DNA from: Cesiribacteraceae bacterium YIM B00369
GTDB taxonomy: Bacteria; Bacteroidota; Bacteroidia; Cytophagales; Cyclobacteriaceae
Direction of reading: 5' to 3'
Assembly (NCBI GenBank): GCA_017948555.1
Contig: JAFMYY010000026.1
Location: 27,777-91,776 of the forward strand
DNA length: 64,000 nucleotides
The notes beneath the pieces were generated by a model. The model had not been told where the DNA came from, made no database searches, and saw only the letters and a list, made by a program, of their open reading frames with translations. The position numbers and the translations under genes were made by a program. Within the stretch, counting starts at the first letter, position 1. Each line of letters starts with the position of its first letter. This document shows positions 52,949 through 62,907 of this stretch, in pieces.

Positions 52949-54565
52949 ATGAATAAAGAACAACGCTTTCCCGTATTAAAATTCTTCTCAGGTGCAGGAT
53001 TAATTTTTGCTTTATTTATTGGGCAGGCATTTGCACAACCGAACAACATCAGGAACGATACCTTCTGGGACACTAAAAACGGCAAACCCATTTATAGTCA
53101 GGGAGGTGGTATTTTTAAGTTTTCAGACCCTGAAACAGGAGAAGAAAAATACTATTGGTATGGCGTACATTATAAACAGGCAGAACTATACAGAGAAGAT
53201 CCATCTGTTACACAGGAGAGAAATAATTTTGAAGGTGTAAACTGTTACACCTCAACCGATTTAGTCAATTGGGAGTTTGAAGCAAATGTCTTAACTCCTG
53301 ATGAGGTGTTCAAAGATTCCGGCGGACGGAGATGGGGATGGCTGGGCCGTATGGGAGTGGCTTATGTAGAGGAAGCAAAGCAGTACGTACTGATTATTCA
53401 GTTTGGTGCGCAGGTACTTTTTGCTGTTTCAGATTCACCAACCGGCCCTTTTAAATATCAGCATCGTAAGGATATGACCGATTGGATCGGCACTTCCAAT
53501 ACGGGCGACCAGACGGTTTTTACCGATGAGGATACGGGTAAGTCCTATCTTGTTTACAGCTATGGAAAAGGGCGTCATAAAATATACATTTCAGAAATCG
53601 GCCTGAAAAATGATTCCCTGACCCTTTTAGATTATAAACAGGTGTACAAAGGTGCAGGGCGCGAGGGCAATTGCATGTTCAAATACAAAGGCAAATATTA
53701 CCTGGCTGCCTCTCAGTTATATGGATGGGACGGCTCCAATGCGTATTATCTTGTAGCAGATGATGTAATGGGCCCTTACCTTCCTGAAAACGATATGCAG
53801 ATATTTCCTGGCGTTGAAGACGACTACGCCCATATTTCCCAAACGGGCTTTTTCTACACCGTTCGCGGAAGCAAGCAGGAAACAGTGATCTTCTGTGGTG
53901 ACCGGTGGGCCAATTTTGCCGGTAATGGCCTGGGCTACAACCAGTGGTGCCCCTTATCTTTCGATGGTTACGTTCCTTACTTTAATTCGCTCAATTCATG
54001 GAACCTGAATGAAGAAACCGGTGAATGGTCGGTGGCAGCTGATAATAACTGGGTGAAAAACCCCAGCTTTGAGGCTGACAGAAAAGAAATGCCCAGCCCG
54101 GTAAAACCTGTCCAGACAAGGTTGCTGGGATGGGAAACAACAGTAATTAAAGGAACAGGCATTTCTCTTGATTCTCTTTCTCCTAAATTAAACCACCCCA
54201 ACACTCAGGAAGAGCGGAAGCAGGTGATTGGTGAAAGAAGCCTGAATATGACCGACAGGGTAGACTTCATCCGGCAGGTGCATCAAAAAATAGAATCATC
54301 TCCCTATGTGGAATTTGAAAATGGCACTTATACCCTGACCGCAAAAGTTAAAAACAGCGGCAACTTCAATAAACTCGAAATGTATGCTAAATCCGGTAAA
54401 AAGCGCTTTGATGTAAGCTTCAAGGAAGGTAAGGAAAACTGGACCACCATCAGTATCAAAAATGTGAAAGTAAAAAACAATGAGGTGGAAATTGGTTTCC
54501 TTGCAGATGGTAAAGGGGGAGCATATGCCCTGGTAGATGATGTTGCTTTGGTAAAGAGGAAATAA
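52949..54565 (+). CDS. Secreted GH43 exo-beta-1,3-galactanase-like enzyme with C-terminal CBM-like domain
   Basis: The 538-residue protein has a signal peptide (GAGLIFALFIGQAFAQ) and a five-bladed GH43 domain (about 35-370). The start of the blade is YSQGGGIFKF, without the catalytic base Asp. Known exo-beta-1,3-galactanases of GH43 subfamily 24 also lack this Asp. The likely acid is Glu239 in GAGREGNCMFKY and Asp187 is in the DQTVF motif. Residues 375-538 look like a jelly-roll carbohydrate-binding module (WVKNPSFEADRKEMPSPVKP onward). The subfamily is inferred. It follows the GH53 gene after 161 bp. Confidence 0.8.
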   Translation: MNKEQRFPVLKFFSGAGLIFALFIGQAFAQPNNIRNDTFWDTKNGKPIYSQGGGIFKFSDPETGEEKYYWYGVHYKQAELYREDPSVTQERNNFEGVNCYTSTDLVNWEFEANVLTPDEVFKDSGGRRWGWLGRMGVAYVEEAKQYVLIIQFGAQVLFAVSDSPTGPFKYQHRKDMTDWIGTSNTGDQTVFTDEDTGKSYLVYSYGKGRHKIYISEIGLKNDSLTLLDYKQVYKGAGREGNCMFKYKGKYYLAASQLYGWDGSNAYYLVADDVMGPYLPENDMQIFPGVEDDYAHISQTGFFYTVRGSKQETVIFCGDRWANFAGNGLGYNQWCPLSFDGYVPYFNSLNSWNLNEETGEWSVAADNNWVKNPSFEADRKEMPSPVKPVQTRLLGWETTVIKGTGISLDSLSPKLNHPNTQEERKQVIGERSLNMTDRVDFIRQVHQKIESSPYVEFENGTYTLTAKVKNSGNFNKLEMYAKSGKKRFDVSFKEGKENWTTISIKNVKVKNNEVEIGFLADGKGGAYALVDDVALVKRK

Positions 54566-54587
54566 TAAAACTGATTAACAGAGAAAA

Positions 54588-55658
54588 ATGAATAAAGGAT
54601 ACCCGTTACTTCAAACGTTATTTTTAGTCCCGTTCTTACTGCTGAATTTGGTTTCTTTCGCCCAGCAGAATAATGCACAGCAAAAAGATATGGCAGCATA
54701 TCTGCTGGTCTATTTTACCGACCCTACCCATAGTCTTTTTATGGCTCTCAGTACCGATGGCTATACTTTTACCGATATAAACAAAGGCCACCCGATAGTT
54801 GCAGGTGATACAATTGCGAGTCAAAAGGGGATTCGTGATCCGCATATAACGCGGGGTCCCGATGGCGCTTTTTATATGGTCATGACAGACCTTCACTTGT
54901 TTGCAAAACAACTTGGATATCGCGAAACCACTTGGGAAAGGCCTCAGGAAAAATATGACTGGGGAAACAACCGTGGTTTTGTGCTCATGAAATCTTTCGA
55001 CCTTATTAACTGGACACATAGTAACTTCCTGTTCGAAGAAGCCTTTGAAGGTTATGAAGAAATGGGATGTGCCTGGGCTCCCCAAACCATCTATGATCCG
55101 GTGGAGAAAAAAATGATGGTCTATTTTACAATGCGTATGGGACACGGTCTGACTAAACTTTATTATGCTTATGCCAATGACGAATTTACCAAACTGGTCA
55201 CCGAACCAAAATCTTTATTCACATATCCCGACTCAACTATCCAGGTCCTTGATGCAGATATCACTCAAATGGAGGATGGGCGATATTGCATGATGTATGT
55301 TGCTCAGGAAAGACCGGGTGGTATAAAAATGGCTTTTTCAGACTATATTAACAGGGATTATAAATATACTCCGGAATGGGTTGATAAAGAACCCGGTGCC
55401 TGTGAGGCGCCTAATGTGTGGAAGCGCATTGATAGTGATAAATATGTTCTGATGTATGATGTTTTTAGTGTCCAGCCACACAATTTTGGGTTTGTCGAAA
55501 CTACTGACTTTGTCAGCTTTACAGATATTGGTCATTTCAATAAGGGCAAAATGAAAACAACCAATTTCACATCTCCCAAGCATGGTTCGGTTATTCAGCT
55601 TACCAGGAAAGAAGCCATTAAGCTTGCTGAACATTATAACATGGACCTGAAATTTTAA
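54588..55658 (+). CDS. Secreted GH43 arabinosidase-like enzyme
   Basis: The 356-residue protein has a signal peptide (TLFLVPFLLLNLVSFAQ) and a GH43 five-bladed fold. Candidate residues are base Asp84 in GIRDPHITRG, Asp222/Asp224 in VLDADITQ, and acid Glu273 in ACEAPNVWK. AYLLVYFTDPTHSLFMALST is the typical opening of this group, in which arabinofuranosidases and related enzymes occur. In context it could trim arabinose from arabinogalactan. It lies 22 bp after the preceding GH43 gene and 5 bp before the next, so all are cotranscribed. Confidence 0.82.
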   Translation: MNKGYPLLQTLFLVPFLLLNLVSFAQQNNAQQKDMAAYLLVYFTDPTHSLFMALSTDGYTFTDINKGHPIVAGDTIASQKGIRDPHITRGPDGAFYMVMTDLHLFAKQLGYRETTWERPQEKYDWGNNRGFVLMKSFDLINWTHSNFLFEEAFEGYEEMGCAWAPQTIYDPVEKKMMVYFTMRMGHGLTKLYYAYANDEFTKLVTEPKSLFTYPDSTIQVLDADITQMEDGRYCMMYVAQERPGGIKMAFSDYINRDYKYTPEWVDKEPGACEAPNVWKRIDSDKYVLMYDVFSVQPHNFGFVETTDFVSFTDIGHFNKGKMKTTNFTSPKHGSVIQLTRKEAIKLAEHYNMDLKF

Positions 55659-55663
55659 ATGTT

Positions 55664-56659
55664 ATGAAAAGAATTCTGACCACTTTTTTAGCAATTTTTA
55701 GTCTTACCTCCACCTTCGCGCAGGGCTGGAAGCCGGAGGTAAAAGAAAATATTCCATTGGATTCCATCCGTCTGAGCGATCCTGCTATTCTTGCCGATAA
55801 AAGTACCTCAACCTATTATATGACCGGGACCGGTGGTTTGCTGTGGAAAAGCAAAGACCTCGCCAAATGGTCGGGGCCATATGTGGTAACCAAAACTGAT
55901 CCGGAATCATGGATGGGCCCGCGGCCAATGATCTGGGCAGCCGAATTGCATAAATACAAAGGCAGGTATTATAACTTTGCTACTTTCACCAACAGAGATG
56001 TTATAATTGACAGCGTAAAAGGAAATGCGATTCACCGGCGCGCCAGCCATGTTCTGGTGAGTGATAAACCTGATGGCCCTTATGTTCCTATGGAAGATGA
56101 AACCTATTTGCCTGCCGACATACCTACACTCGATGGTACTTTTTGGGTGGATACCGATGGTAAGCCCTACATGGTTTATTGTGGCGAATGGCTGATAAAC
56201 TGGAACGGTACCATGGAAAAAATTGAACTGAAACCGGATTTAAGCGGAACGATAGGGAAAAGAAAAATAATGTTTTTTGCTTATGATTCTCCCTGGAGCA
56301 TGGAAAAAGAGCAAAACGGCCGTATTGTCCCAAATAAAGTGACAGATGGCCCTTATTTATTCAGAACCCAAACAGGAAAATTAGGCATGATTTGGACAAG
56401 CTGGGTCTTCAGTGACTATGTTCAGGGGGTAGCCTACTCGGAAAGCGGCACCCTGGATGGACCATGGGTGCAGGAAAAGGAGCCAATCACTCCACCAAAC
56501 TTCGGACATGGCATGTTGTTCCGCACCTTTGAAGGAAAACTGCTTATGTCAGCTCACAGTCACAAGGACGTAAACGGCCGCTATGTCAGGATTCCTCATT
56601 TATTTGAAGTGGATGATTCGGGTGATAAGATAATTGTTAAAAGTCAGTATCATCCGTAA
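55664..56659 (+). CDS. Secreted GH43 enzyme
   Basis: The 331-residue protein has a short signal peptide (LTTFLAIFSLTSTFAQ) and a GH43 five-bladed domain. The base is Asp39 in RLSDPAIL and the pKa-modulating Asp is Asp157 in TLDGTFW. Where most GH43 members have a catalytic Glu (EGP or EAP), it has Asp228 in VTDGPYLF. This may be typical of its subfamily or alter activity. No CBM is present. It is closely packed between another GH43 and a GH2 gene. Substrate: probably arabinose or galactose side chains. Confidence 0.78.
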   Translation: MKRILTTFLAIFSLTSTFAQGWKPEVKENIPLDSIRLSDPAILADKSTSTYYMTGTGGLLWKSKDLAKWSGPYVVTKTDPESWMGPRPMIWAAELHKYKGRYYNFATFTNRDVIIDSVKGNAIHRRASHVLVSDKPDGPYVPMEDETYLPADIPTLDGTFWVDTDGKPYMVYCGEWLINWNGTMEKIELKPDLSGTIGKRKIMFFAYDSPWSMEKEQNGRIVPNKVTDGPYLFRTQTGKLGMIWTSWVFSDYVQGVAYSESGTLDGPWVQEKEPITPPNFGHGMLFRTFEGKLLMSAHSHKDVNGRYVRIPHLFEVDDSGDKIIVKSQYHP

Positions 56660-56697
56660 TTTGCCCCCCTTTTTTTTGATTATAAAACTAATTTAAA

Positions 56698-59142
56698 ATG
56701 CGATACAAACTTCATTTGTTTTTTTTATTGGGTACTCTGCTTGTTGCATTCAAGGCAATGGCACAGGTATCATTTGGCAAATCTGAAAAGATCAATAATC
56801 AGTGGAAGTTCACTCTCAAAGATGCTGATGGAGCTCAGCAGGTAAATTTCAATGACGATAAATGGCAAAATGTTAATTTGCCTCATGACTGGAGTGTCCG
56901 GGAGCCTTTAAGCCCCACACTGGCAAGCGCCATGGGCTACCTCCCGGGAGGAATTGGCTGGTACAGAAAATCTATACACATTCCCGAAGAAAAGAAGGGG
57001 GAAAAAGTATACCTCTACTTTGAGGGAGTGTATAACCGCAGTGAGGTATACATCAATAATCATTTGCTGGGGAAGCGGCCTAACGGGTATATTTCATTTA
57101 TGTACGATGCCACTCCATACATAAAGCCGGGAGAAGAAAATGTCATCGCAGTTCGTGTGGACCACAGCCGCCAGGCAGATTCCCGATGGTATACCGGCTC
57201 AGGTATTTACAGGGATGTATGGCTGGTTTATGCTAATCCCATTCATATAGCCCAATGGGGTGTGTTCGCTTACCCGGAAAATGTAACTGCAAAAAGAGGC
57301 ACCTTAAAAACAGAAGTGGAAGTCGAAAACGGGACTGCCAAAAGTGAAAAATTAACAGTCAGGCATGAGCTTTTATCACCGGAAGGTAAAGTGATCGCAC
57401 AGAAAACCGGCAAGGTTTCCGTTTCCTCAAATGGAAAGGACAAAGTTTCTTCGGAGTTAAAAGTGTCAAATCCAAAATTGTGGAGTATAAACAGCCCCGC
57501 ACTTTATCAGCTTAAAACAACAGTGCTCAAAGGAAATCAGGTAGTGGATGAAACCACCACAACCACCGGATTCAGATCGCTCACTTTCGATCCCAATAAA
57601 GGCTTTGCACTTAATGGAGACTGGATGAAGGTCAAGGGAGTATGTATCCACCACGATGCCGGAGTATTAGGCGCTGCGGTACCACGGGAAGTCTGGAAAA
57701 GAAGACTGCTGACCTTGAAAGAACTGGGGGTTAATGCGATCAGAACCAGTCACAATCCGCAGGCTCCGGATTTGTATGAACTATGCGATGAGCTGGGATT
57801 ACTCGTCATGAACGAAGCTTTTGATGAATGGGAATTCCCTAAGCGCAAATGGCTGGAGGGCTGGAATGTAGGAACCCCCGGCTTCGAGGGCTCTTATGAT
57901 TTTTTTGAAGAATGGGGAGAAAAAGACCTTGCGGATATGGTTCGCAGAGACCGCAATCATATTTCCATATTTGCATGGAGTATCGGCAATGAGGTGGACT
58001 ATCCGAATGACCCTTATTCTCACCCTGTACTTGGCGGAATTAAAGAGGAGGGTGGCTTTACGCAGGCTATTTATGGCGGCTATAAAAAAGAAGCTCCCGA
58101 TGCTATGCGTCTGGGGGATATTGCTGAAGATTTAGTGGAGGTAGTAAAAAATCACGATACATCCAGGCCGGTTACCGCCGGCTTAGCCGGAGTTGCTATG
58201 TCCAATGAAACAGCCTATCCTTCCGCACTTGATATTACAGGTTATAACTACACCGAAAGCCGCTACCTGACTGATCATGAAAAATATCCTGCCCGTGTAA
58301 TATTCGGAAGTGAAAACCGTCATGACCTTGCTGCCTGGAAAGCTGTGGTGGAGAATGATCATATTTTTGGCCAGTTCCTCTGGACAGGAATAGACTATCT
58401 GGGAGAATCGGGAAGGTGGCCCTCCAGAGGCTTTTATTCGGGCCTGCTCGATTTTGGTGGATTCATAAAGCCAAGAGGCTATTTCCGTCAGTCACTTTGG
58501 TCCGATGATCCGATGGCCTATCTGGGTACTTATCCCCTTCCTGAATCAGGCAGCAGGAACCAGCTTTCTATGGATGCCTGGCCAATCTGGAATTACGGGG
58601 AGGGTGAAATGATCAGGGTGGTATGCTATACCAATGCAGATAAAGCCAGACTTGAGCTGAACGGAGAAGTAGTGGGAGAGGTGAAAGGAAAAGATGAAGA
58701 AACAGGAATTATTTATTGGGACATCCCTTACCAGGCCGGAAATCTTGAGGTCATCGGACTCAATCAGGCAAATAAGCGGGTGGCAGCTTATGCCATCAAC
58801 TCTTCCGGAAGGCCACATGCGATAAAGGTTACCAGAACTGAAAAGGAGATCAGCAAGGACAATGGTCTTGCACAGGTGGTAATTCAGGTGGTGGATGAAA
58901 ATGGTGTTCCCGTGATGCTTGCTGATAATGAAATCACAATGCACATCGATGGTCCCGGAGAGTTACTCGGTTTAGAGGCTGGCAACAATCAGGATATGGG
59001 AGATTATACCGATAATCAACAAAGGGTTTACCATGGCAGATTGCTAGCCTATATAAAAGCTACCGGGGAACCGGGAGAGATAAAGGTTAAATTTACTTCA
59101 AACTGGCTGGAACCGGCAGGGACAGCCATAGAAGTTAAATGA
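56698..59142 (+). CDS. Secreted GH2 beta-galactosidase
   Basis: The 814-residue protein has a signal peptide (LHLFFLLGTLLVAFKAMAQ) and the normal GH2 order: sugar-binding domain (about 25-195), immunoglobulin-like domain (about 200-300), TIM barrel (about 305-600), and C-terminal beta domains. Acid/base Glu432 is in FAWSIGNEVDY and nucleophile Glu539 is in VIFGSENRH. HDWSVREP and RTSHNPQAPDLYELCDELGL are family landmarks. It would release galactose from galacto-oligosaccharides made by the GH53 enzyme. The gene lies 38 bp after the third GH43 gene. Confidence 0.93.
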   Translation: MRYKLHLFFLLGTLLVAFKAMAQVSFGKSEKINNQWKFTLKDADGAQQVNFNDDKWQNVNLPHDWSVREPLSPTLASAMGYLPGGIGWYRKSIHIPEEKKGEKVYLYFEGVYNRSEVYINNHLLGKRPNGYISFMYDATPYIKPGEENVIAVRVDHSRQADSRWYTGSGIYRDVWLVYANPIHIAQWGVFAYPENVTAKRGTLKTEVEVENGTAKSEKLTVRHELLSPEGKVIAQKTGKVSVSSNGKDKVSSELKVSNPKLWSINSPALYQLKTTVLKGNQVVDETTTTTGFRSLTFDPNKGFALNGDWMKVKGVCIHHDAGVLGAAVPREVWKRRLLTLKELGVNAIRTSHNPQAPDLYELCDELGLLVMNEAFDEWEFPKRKWLEGWNVGTPGFEGSYDFFEEWGEKDLADMVRRDRNHISIFAWSIGNEVDYPNDPYSHPVLGGIKEEGGFTQAIYGGYKKEAPDAMRLGDIAEDLVEVVKNHDTSRPVTAGLAGVAMSNETAYPSALDITGYNYTESRYLTDHEKYPARVIFGSENRHDLAAWKAVVENDHIFGQFLWTGIDYLGESGRWPSRGFYSGLLDFGGFIKPRGYFRQSLWSDDPMAYLGTYPLPESGSRNQLSMDAWPIWNYGEGEMIRVVCYTNADKARLELNGEVVGEVKGKDEETGIIYWDIPYQAGNLEVIGLNQANKRVAAYAINSSGRPHAIKVTRTEKEISKDNGLAQVVIQVVDENGVPVMLADNEITMHIDGPGELLGLEAGNNQDMGDYTDNQQRVYHGRLLAYIKATGEPGEIKVKFTSNWLEPAGTAIEVK

Positions 59143-59289
59143 TGTTCAATAGAATTGCTGAATTCCGGTTGTTTCCTGAAGTTGATTTGCAAATGACTGG
59201 TAATGAGGTTCTTGCCTGTGTGCCAGGTGTGGTGTAAAGTCAGGGTTTAAGGAATATAAACTAAAAAATAATTAGTAGTAAATAATAGT

Positions 59290-61719
59290 ATGAAATCAGT
59301 TTTTGCGCTTATCATAACCATAGTTTCAGGATGTTTTGGGTCTGTTATTTATGCCGGGGAGACAGATGTTATTAATTTAAAAGAAGGATGGAAATTTCAC
59401 AAGGGTGAGGCTGAATCAGCCTATAAGGTGGGATTTGATGATTCTCAGTGGCAATCAGTTTCTGTACCTCACGATTGGGCTATATATGGCCCTTTTGATA
59501 AAGAAATTGATATGCAGGTGGTTAAAATTGAGCAGAATAATGAAAAGCAGGCAAGTGAGAAAACCGGCAGAACAGGCGCTCTTCCTTTTGTGGGAGTAGG
59601 TTGGTATAGAAACAAGCTTGAACTTCCCGCTAATGTTAAAGAAAAGCAGGTGCTGCTGACCTTTGATGGAGCCATGAGCAATGCAAAGGTTTATGTAAAT
59701 GGTGAACTGGTGGGAACACGGGCGTATGGATACAGCTATTTCTATTTTGACATTTCTGATCTGCTTAAAGAAGGGCAGAACCTGATTGCCGTTCGTCTTG
59801 AAAATCAACCATTTTCCTCCCGCTGGTATCCCGGCGCCGGATTGTACCGGAAGGTTCAGGTTCTGATAAAAGATAAAACCAGTTTTGAACACTGGGGACA
59901 TTTCGTGACTACTCCTTTCATTACAGATTCACTGGCAAGGGTTAATATTAAGTCAAAAGTTCAGGGCAGGGATCTTCGGGTGGAAACACAGATCAGGGAT
60001 GCCTCAGGAAATGTGGTTGCTGAAAATAAAGTATCAACCCTGTTTGGAAATGAGTTTGTACAGGACCTTTTAGTGAAAGATCCTCAGCTATGGAGTATTG
60101 AAGATCCGAACCTCTACACAGCAGAGTTAAAACTTTATCAGGGAAACACACTAAAGCATACTGAAAATGTTCGTTTCGGTATTCGAAAAATAGAATATAC
60201 CAGGGAAGATGGATTTGTGCTTAATGGAATACCTACCAGGTTTAAAGGAGTTTGTTTACATCATGATCTGGGGCCTTTGGGGACAGCCGTAAATAAATCG
60301 GCGCTCAGAAGGCAGCTCACTATTTTGAAGGATTTAGGCTGCAATGCCATACGGTCAGCACATAATATGCCTTCCCTGGAGCAGCTGGAACTTTGTGATG
60401 AAATGGGGTTTTTGTTTTTGGCAGAGAGCTTCGACGAATGGAAAAAGCCAAAAGTAAAAAACGGATATAATTTATATTTTGATGAGTGGGCAGAAAAGGA
60501 TATTGTAAACCTCGTACAGGCCACCAGGAACCACCCAAGCATCATTATGTGGAGCGCAGGCAATGAGGTTCCTGACCAGCACGGATCCGAAGGTGTGAAA
60601 AGGGCCAAATGGATCCAGGACATTTTCCACAGAGAAGATCCTACCAGACCGGTTACCGTAGGTATGGACCAGGTAAAAGCTGTAATGAATTCCGGATTTG
60701 GGGTATTGCTTGATATACCGGGATTAAACTACCGGGTTCATCTATACGAAGAGGCTTATGAAAAATTTCCGCAAGGTTTTATCCTGGGGTCAGAAACCGC
60801 CTCTACAGTAAGTTCCAGAGGTGTGTATAAATTTCCTGTTGAAGTGGGTGTCAATAAACAATATAAGGATTTGCAAAGCTCCTCCTATGATTTGGAATAT
60901 TGCAGCTGGTCCAACCTGCCGGAAGATGATTTTGTGATGCAGGATGATAAGCCATGGGTTCTGGGAGAGTTTGTATGGACAGGTTTTGATTACCTGGGAG
61001 AACCGACTCCATATGATGAGTTCTGGCCTTCCCGAAGTTCTTATTTTGGCATGATCGACCTGGCCGGTTTGCCTAAAGACCGCTACTATCTCTATCGCAG
61101 CAGATGGAACACAGAAGACGAAACACTGCATATCCTGCCCCACTGGAACTGGAAAGGCCGTGAAGGAGAAACCACTCCCGTTTTTGTATATTCCAGCTAC
61201 AATAGTGCTGAACTATTTATCAACGGAAAAAGCCAGGGAATCCGCACAAAAAATGATAGTACCAAATTAGACAGGTATCGACTGCGCTGGATGGATGTAA
61301 AGTATGAACCGGGCACCCTGAGAGTGGTTGCTTATGACGCTGATGGGAAAGCTGTAGCAGAGAAGGAGGTACACACCGCTGGCGCACCGCACCATATTGA
61401 ATTATCAGCAGACAGAACGACCTTAAAAGCTGATGGAGAAGATATCAGCTTTGTTACGGCCACTATAGTGGATAAAGATGGAAATCCATGTCCTGCAGCC
61501 GATAGCAGGTTAAATTTTAAAGTGTCCGGTAAGGGCAGCTTCAGGGCTGTATGTAATGGGGATCCTACCTCACTGGAACAGTTTCATAAACCAAGTATGA
61601 AGGCATTTAATGGCAAACTGGTTGTCCTGGTTCAATCAGGAAGGGAAACAGGAAATGTTAAACTAACTGTTAAGGGTAAAGGATTAAAAGAAGGTAGACT
61701 TGATTTACAGCTTAGGTAA
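59290..61719 (+). CDS. Second GH2 beta-galactosidase-type enzyme
   Basis: The 809-residue protein has an N-terminal export signal; VSGC at residues 12-15 would fit a lipobox, so it may be a lipoprotein. Domain order is the same as in the preceding GH2. Acid/base Glu426 is in MWSAGNEVPDQ and nucleophile Glu502 is in ILGSETAST, the latter closer to typical GH2 than its neighbour. An extra C-terminal Ig-like domain (about 690-805) is seen. The two GH2 proteins are clearly diverged paralogues, so different linkages are likely. It is the last gene of the cluster. Confidence 0.92.
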   Translation: MKSVFALIITIVSGCFGSVIYAGETDVINLKEGWKFHKGEAESAYKVGFDDSQWQSVSVPHDWAIYGPFDKEIDMQVVKIEQNNEKQASEKTGRTGALPFVGVGWYRNKLELPANVKEKQVLLTFDGAMSNAKVYVNGELVGTRAYGYSYFYFDISDLLKEGQNLIAVRLENQPFSSRWYPGAGLYRKVQVLIKDKTSFEHWGHFVTTPFITDSLARVNIKSKVQGRDLRVETQIRDASGNVVAENKVSTLFGNEFVQDLLVKDPQLWSIEDPNLYTAELKLYQGNTLKHTENVRFGIRKIEYTREDGFVLNGIPTRFKGVCLHHDLGPLGTAVNKSALRRQLTILKDLGCNAIRSAHNMPSLEQLELCDEMGFLFLAESFDEWKKPKVKNGYNLYFDEWAEKDIVNLVQATRNHPSIIMWSAGNEVPDQHGSEGVKRAKWIQDIFHREDPTRPVTVGMDQVKAVMNSGFGVLLDIPGLNYRVHLYEEAYEKFPQGFILGSETASTVSSRGVYKFPVEVGVNKQYKDLQSSSYDLEYCSWSNLPEDDFVMQDDKPWVLGEFVWTGFDYLGEPTPYDEFWPSRSSYFGMIDLAGLPKDRYYLYRSRWNTEDETLHILPHWNWKGREGETTPVFVYSSYNSAELFINGKSQGIRTKNDSTKLDRYRLRWMDVKYEPGTLRVVAYDADGKAVAEKEVHTAGAPHHIELSADRTTLKADGEDISFVTATIVDKDGNPCPAADSRLNFKVSGKGSFRAVCNGDPTSLEQFHKPSMKAFNGKLVVLVQSGRETGNVKLTVKGKGLKEGRLDLQLR

Positions 61720-61958
61720 TTATGTCTTTGTAAATAGAAGCTTCCTTTAGACCTGGAGTATTTTAAATCAAATAATACATAGGTGCTCCAATAGCGGCAG
61801 CGTTTATAAAACTGTTTCATGTAAAATAAGATCTGCTGTTTTTGGGAATTTAAACATCACCACCAAAAATACCCTGGAATTATTCCGGCATTCTTATAGA
61901 GGCATCTCATTGATCAAATTTTAATTTCATATTTGAGACGGGGTTTTAAAATAAATAA

Positions 61959-62418
61959 ATGAAGATTGGATATGCAAGGGTAAGCGCCCGGGACCAGAAG
62001 CCGGAGCTTCAGCCTGATGACCTGAAAAGCTATGGGTGCGAAACAGTTTATGAAGAAGAAGTATCAGGCAAAAACAAGTCCGGGCCCCGGCTTGAAAAGA
62101 TGATTGTCCAGCTCCGGAGCGGAGATTTGGTTGTGGTCTGGAAGCTGGACCGGCTTGGGAGATCACTTAAAGACCTGATTGATCCGGTATCAACATTCAG
62201 GGAAAAGGGAGATTATCAGGGAGCGTACTATGGCTGGCCTAAGTAAGGATGCCCTGGATACGGCCAAAAATTCCAAAATACTTTATGACAGCGGGGAGAA
62301 GCCAGTTAAGGAAATTGCAGAAAGTCTGAAGATTAGCAGAGCCACCTGCTGCAGGTATATTGATATGGTAAAAGAAATGGAAAAGAGGAGACTTACTAAT
62401 GATGGAGCAAATAATTAA
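61959..62418 (+). pseudogene. Serine recombinase (resolvase/invertase) with two internal deletions
   Basis: The 5' part encodes MKIGYARVSARDQ with the catalytic Ser9, and later KLDRLGRSLKDLI. After STFREKG the frame shifts, and the second frame carries REIIRERTMAGLSKDALDTA, then a C-terminal helix-turn-helix (VKEIAESLKISRATCCRYID). Normal relatives have about 45-50 residues between REKG and the IIRERT helix, and a further basic linker after TMAGL. Both are missing here. The enzyme must be inactive. It may be a trace of the element that brought the cluster. Confidence 0.85.
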
Positions 62419-62442
62419 AATGAATCTGTTTAACATAATACT

Positions 62443-62496
62443 TACCGTTATTTTCCGCCCAAAATAGTAGGAAAAATAACGGTATACCGTTATTTT
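62443..62496. repeat. Three-fold repeat with a perfect 24-bp palindrome
   Basis: TACCGTTATTTT occurs at 62443-62454 (plus), inverted at 62473-62484 (as AAAATAACGGTA) and again at 62485-62496 (plus). The last two units together make a perfect palindrome (62473-62496, centred on TATA). It lies 25 bp after the serine recombinase relic, so it could be its crossover or resolution site, or two abutting transposon ends. Function is inferred. Confidence 0.6.
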
Positions 62497-62640
62497 CGAC
62501 AAGTTGGTGCCTATTCCCAAACAGTGTTCACAAATAATTTGGGGGATGGTGAAAGTGATAGCTTAAAGGAAGCAGGACAAAACTTCAAAATTCATCAGAG
62601 TTATTCAGGACTTTAACAATTGACTCATAAGGACTAAAAT

Positions 62641-62850
62641 ATGTATCTATTTGAATATGTCGGCGCTGTTTTCTTGTGGATTTTTGAATCCGTTTTCTAT
62701 ACGAAAAAGCCGGCATTTAAAGACGTATTGACAGGTAAGGAAAGGTATAGCAAAGGAGATTTAGTCGATAGAAGTGCATACGGAATAAAGTTAAAGTTCA
62801 TAGGATTCGTAGTGACCATGGTGATAGTTAGTCTCTTAGCAAAGGTTTAG
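62641..62850 (+). CDS. Small membrane protein in cassette-like position
   Basis: The 69-residue protein has two hydrophobic segments (residues 2-19, and 50-67, IGFVVTMVIVSLLAKV) with a charged loop between them (KKPAFKDVLTGKERYSKGDL). I do not recognise a family. A long structured repeat follows its stop codon by about 60 bp, as in gene cassettes. It has its own start codon and no close same-strand partner upstream. Confidence 0.6.
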   Translation: MYLFEYVGAVFLWIFESVFYTKKPAFKDVLTGKERYSKGDLVDRSAYGIKLKFIGFVVTMVIVSLLAKV

Positions 62851-62907
62851 AATTTAAATAGACCGATTGAAAAATAGATAAAATAAACAGGCACCAACCC
62901 CAAAAAA

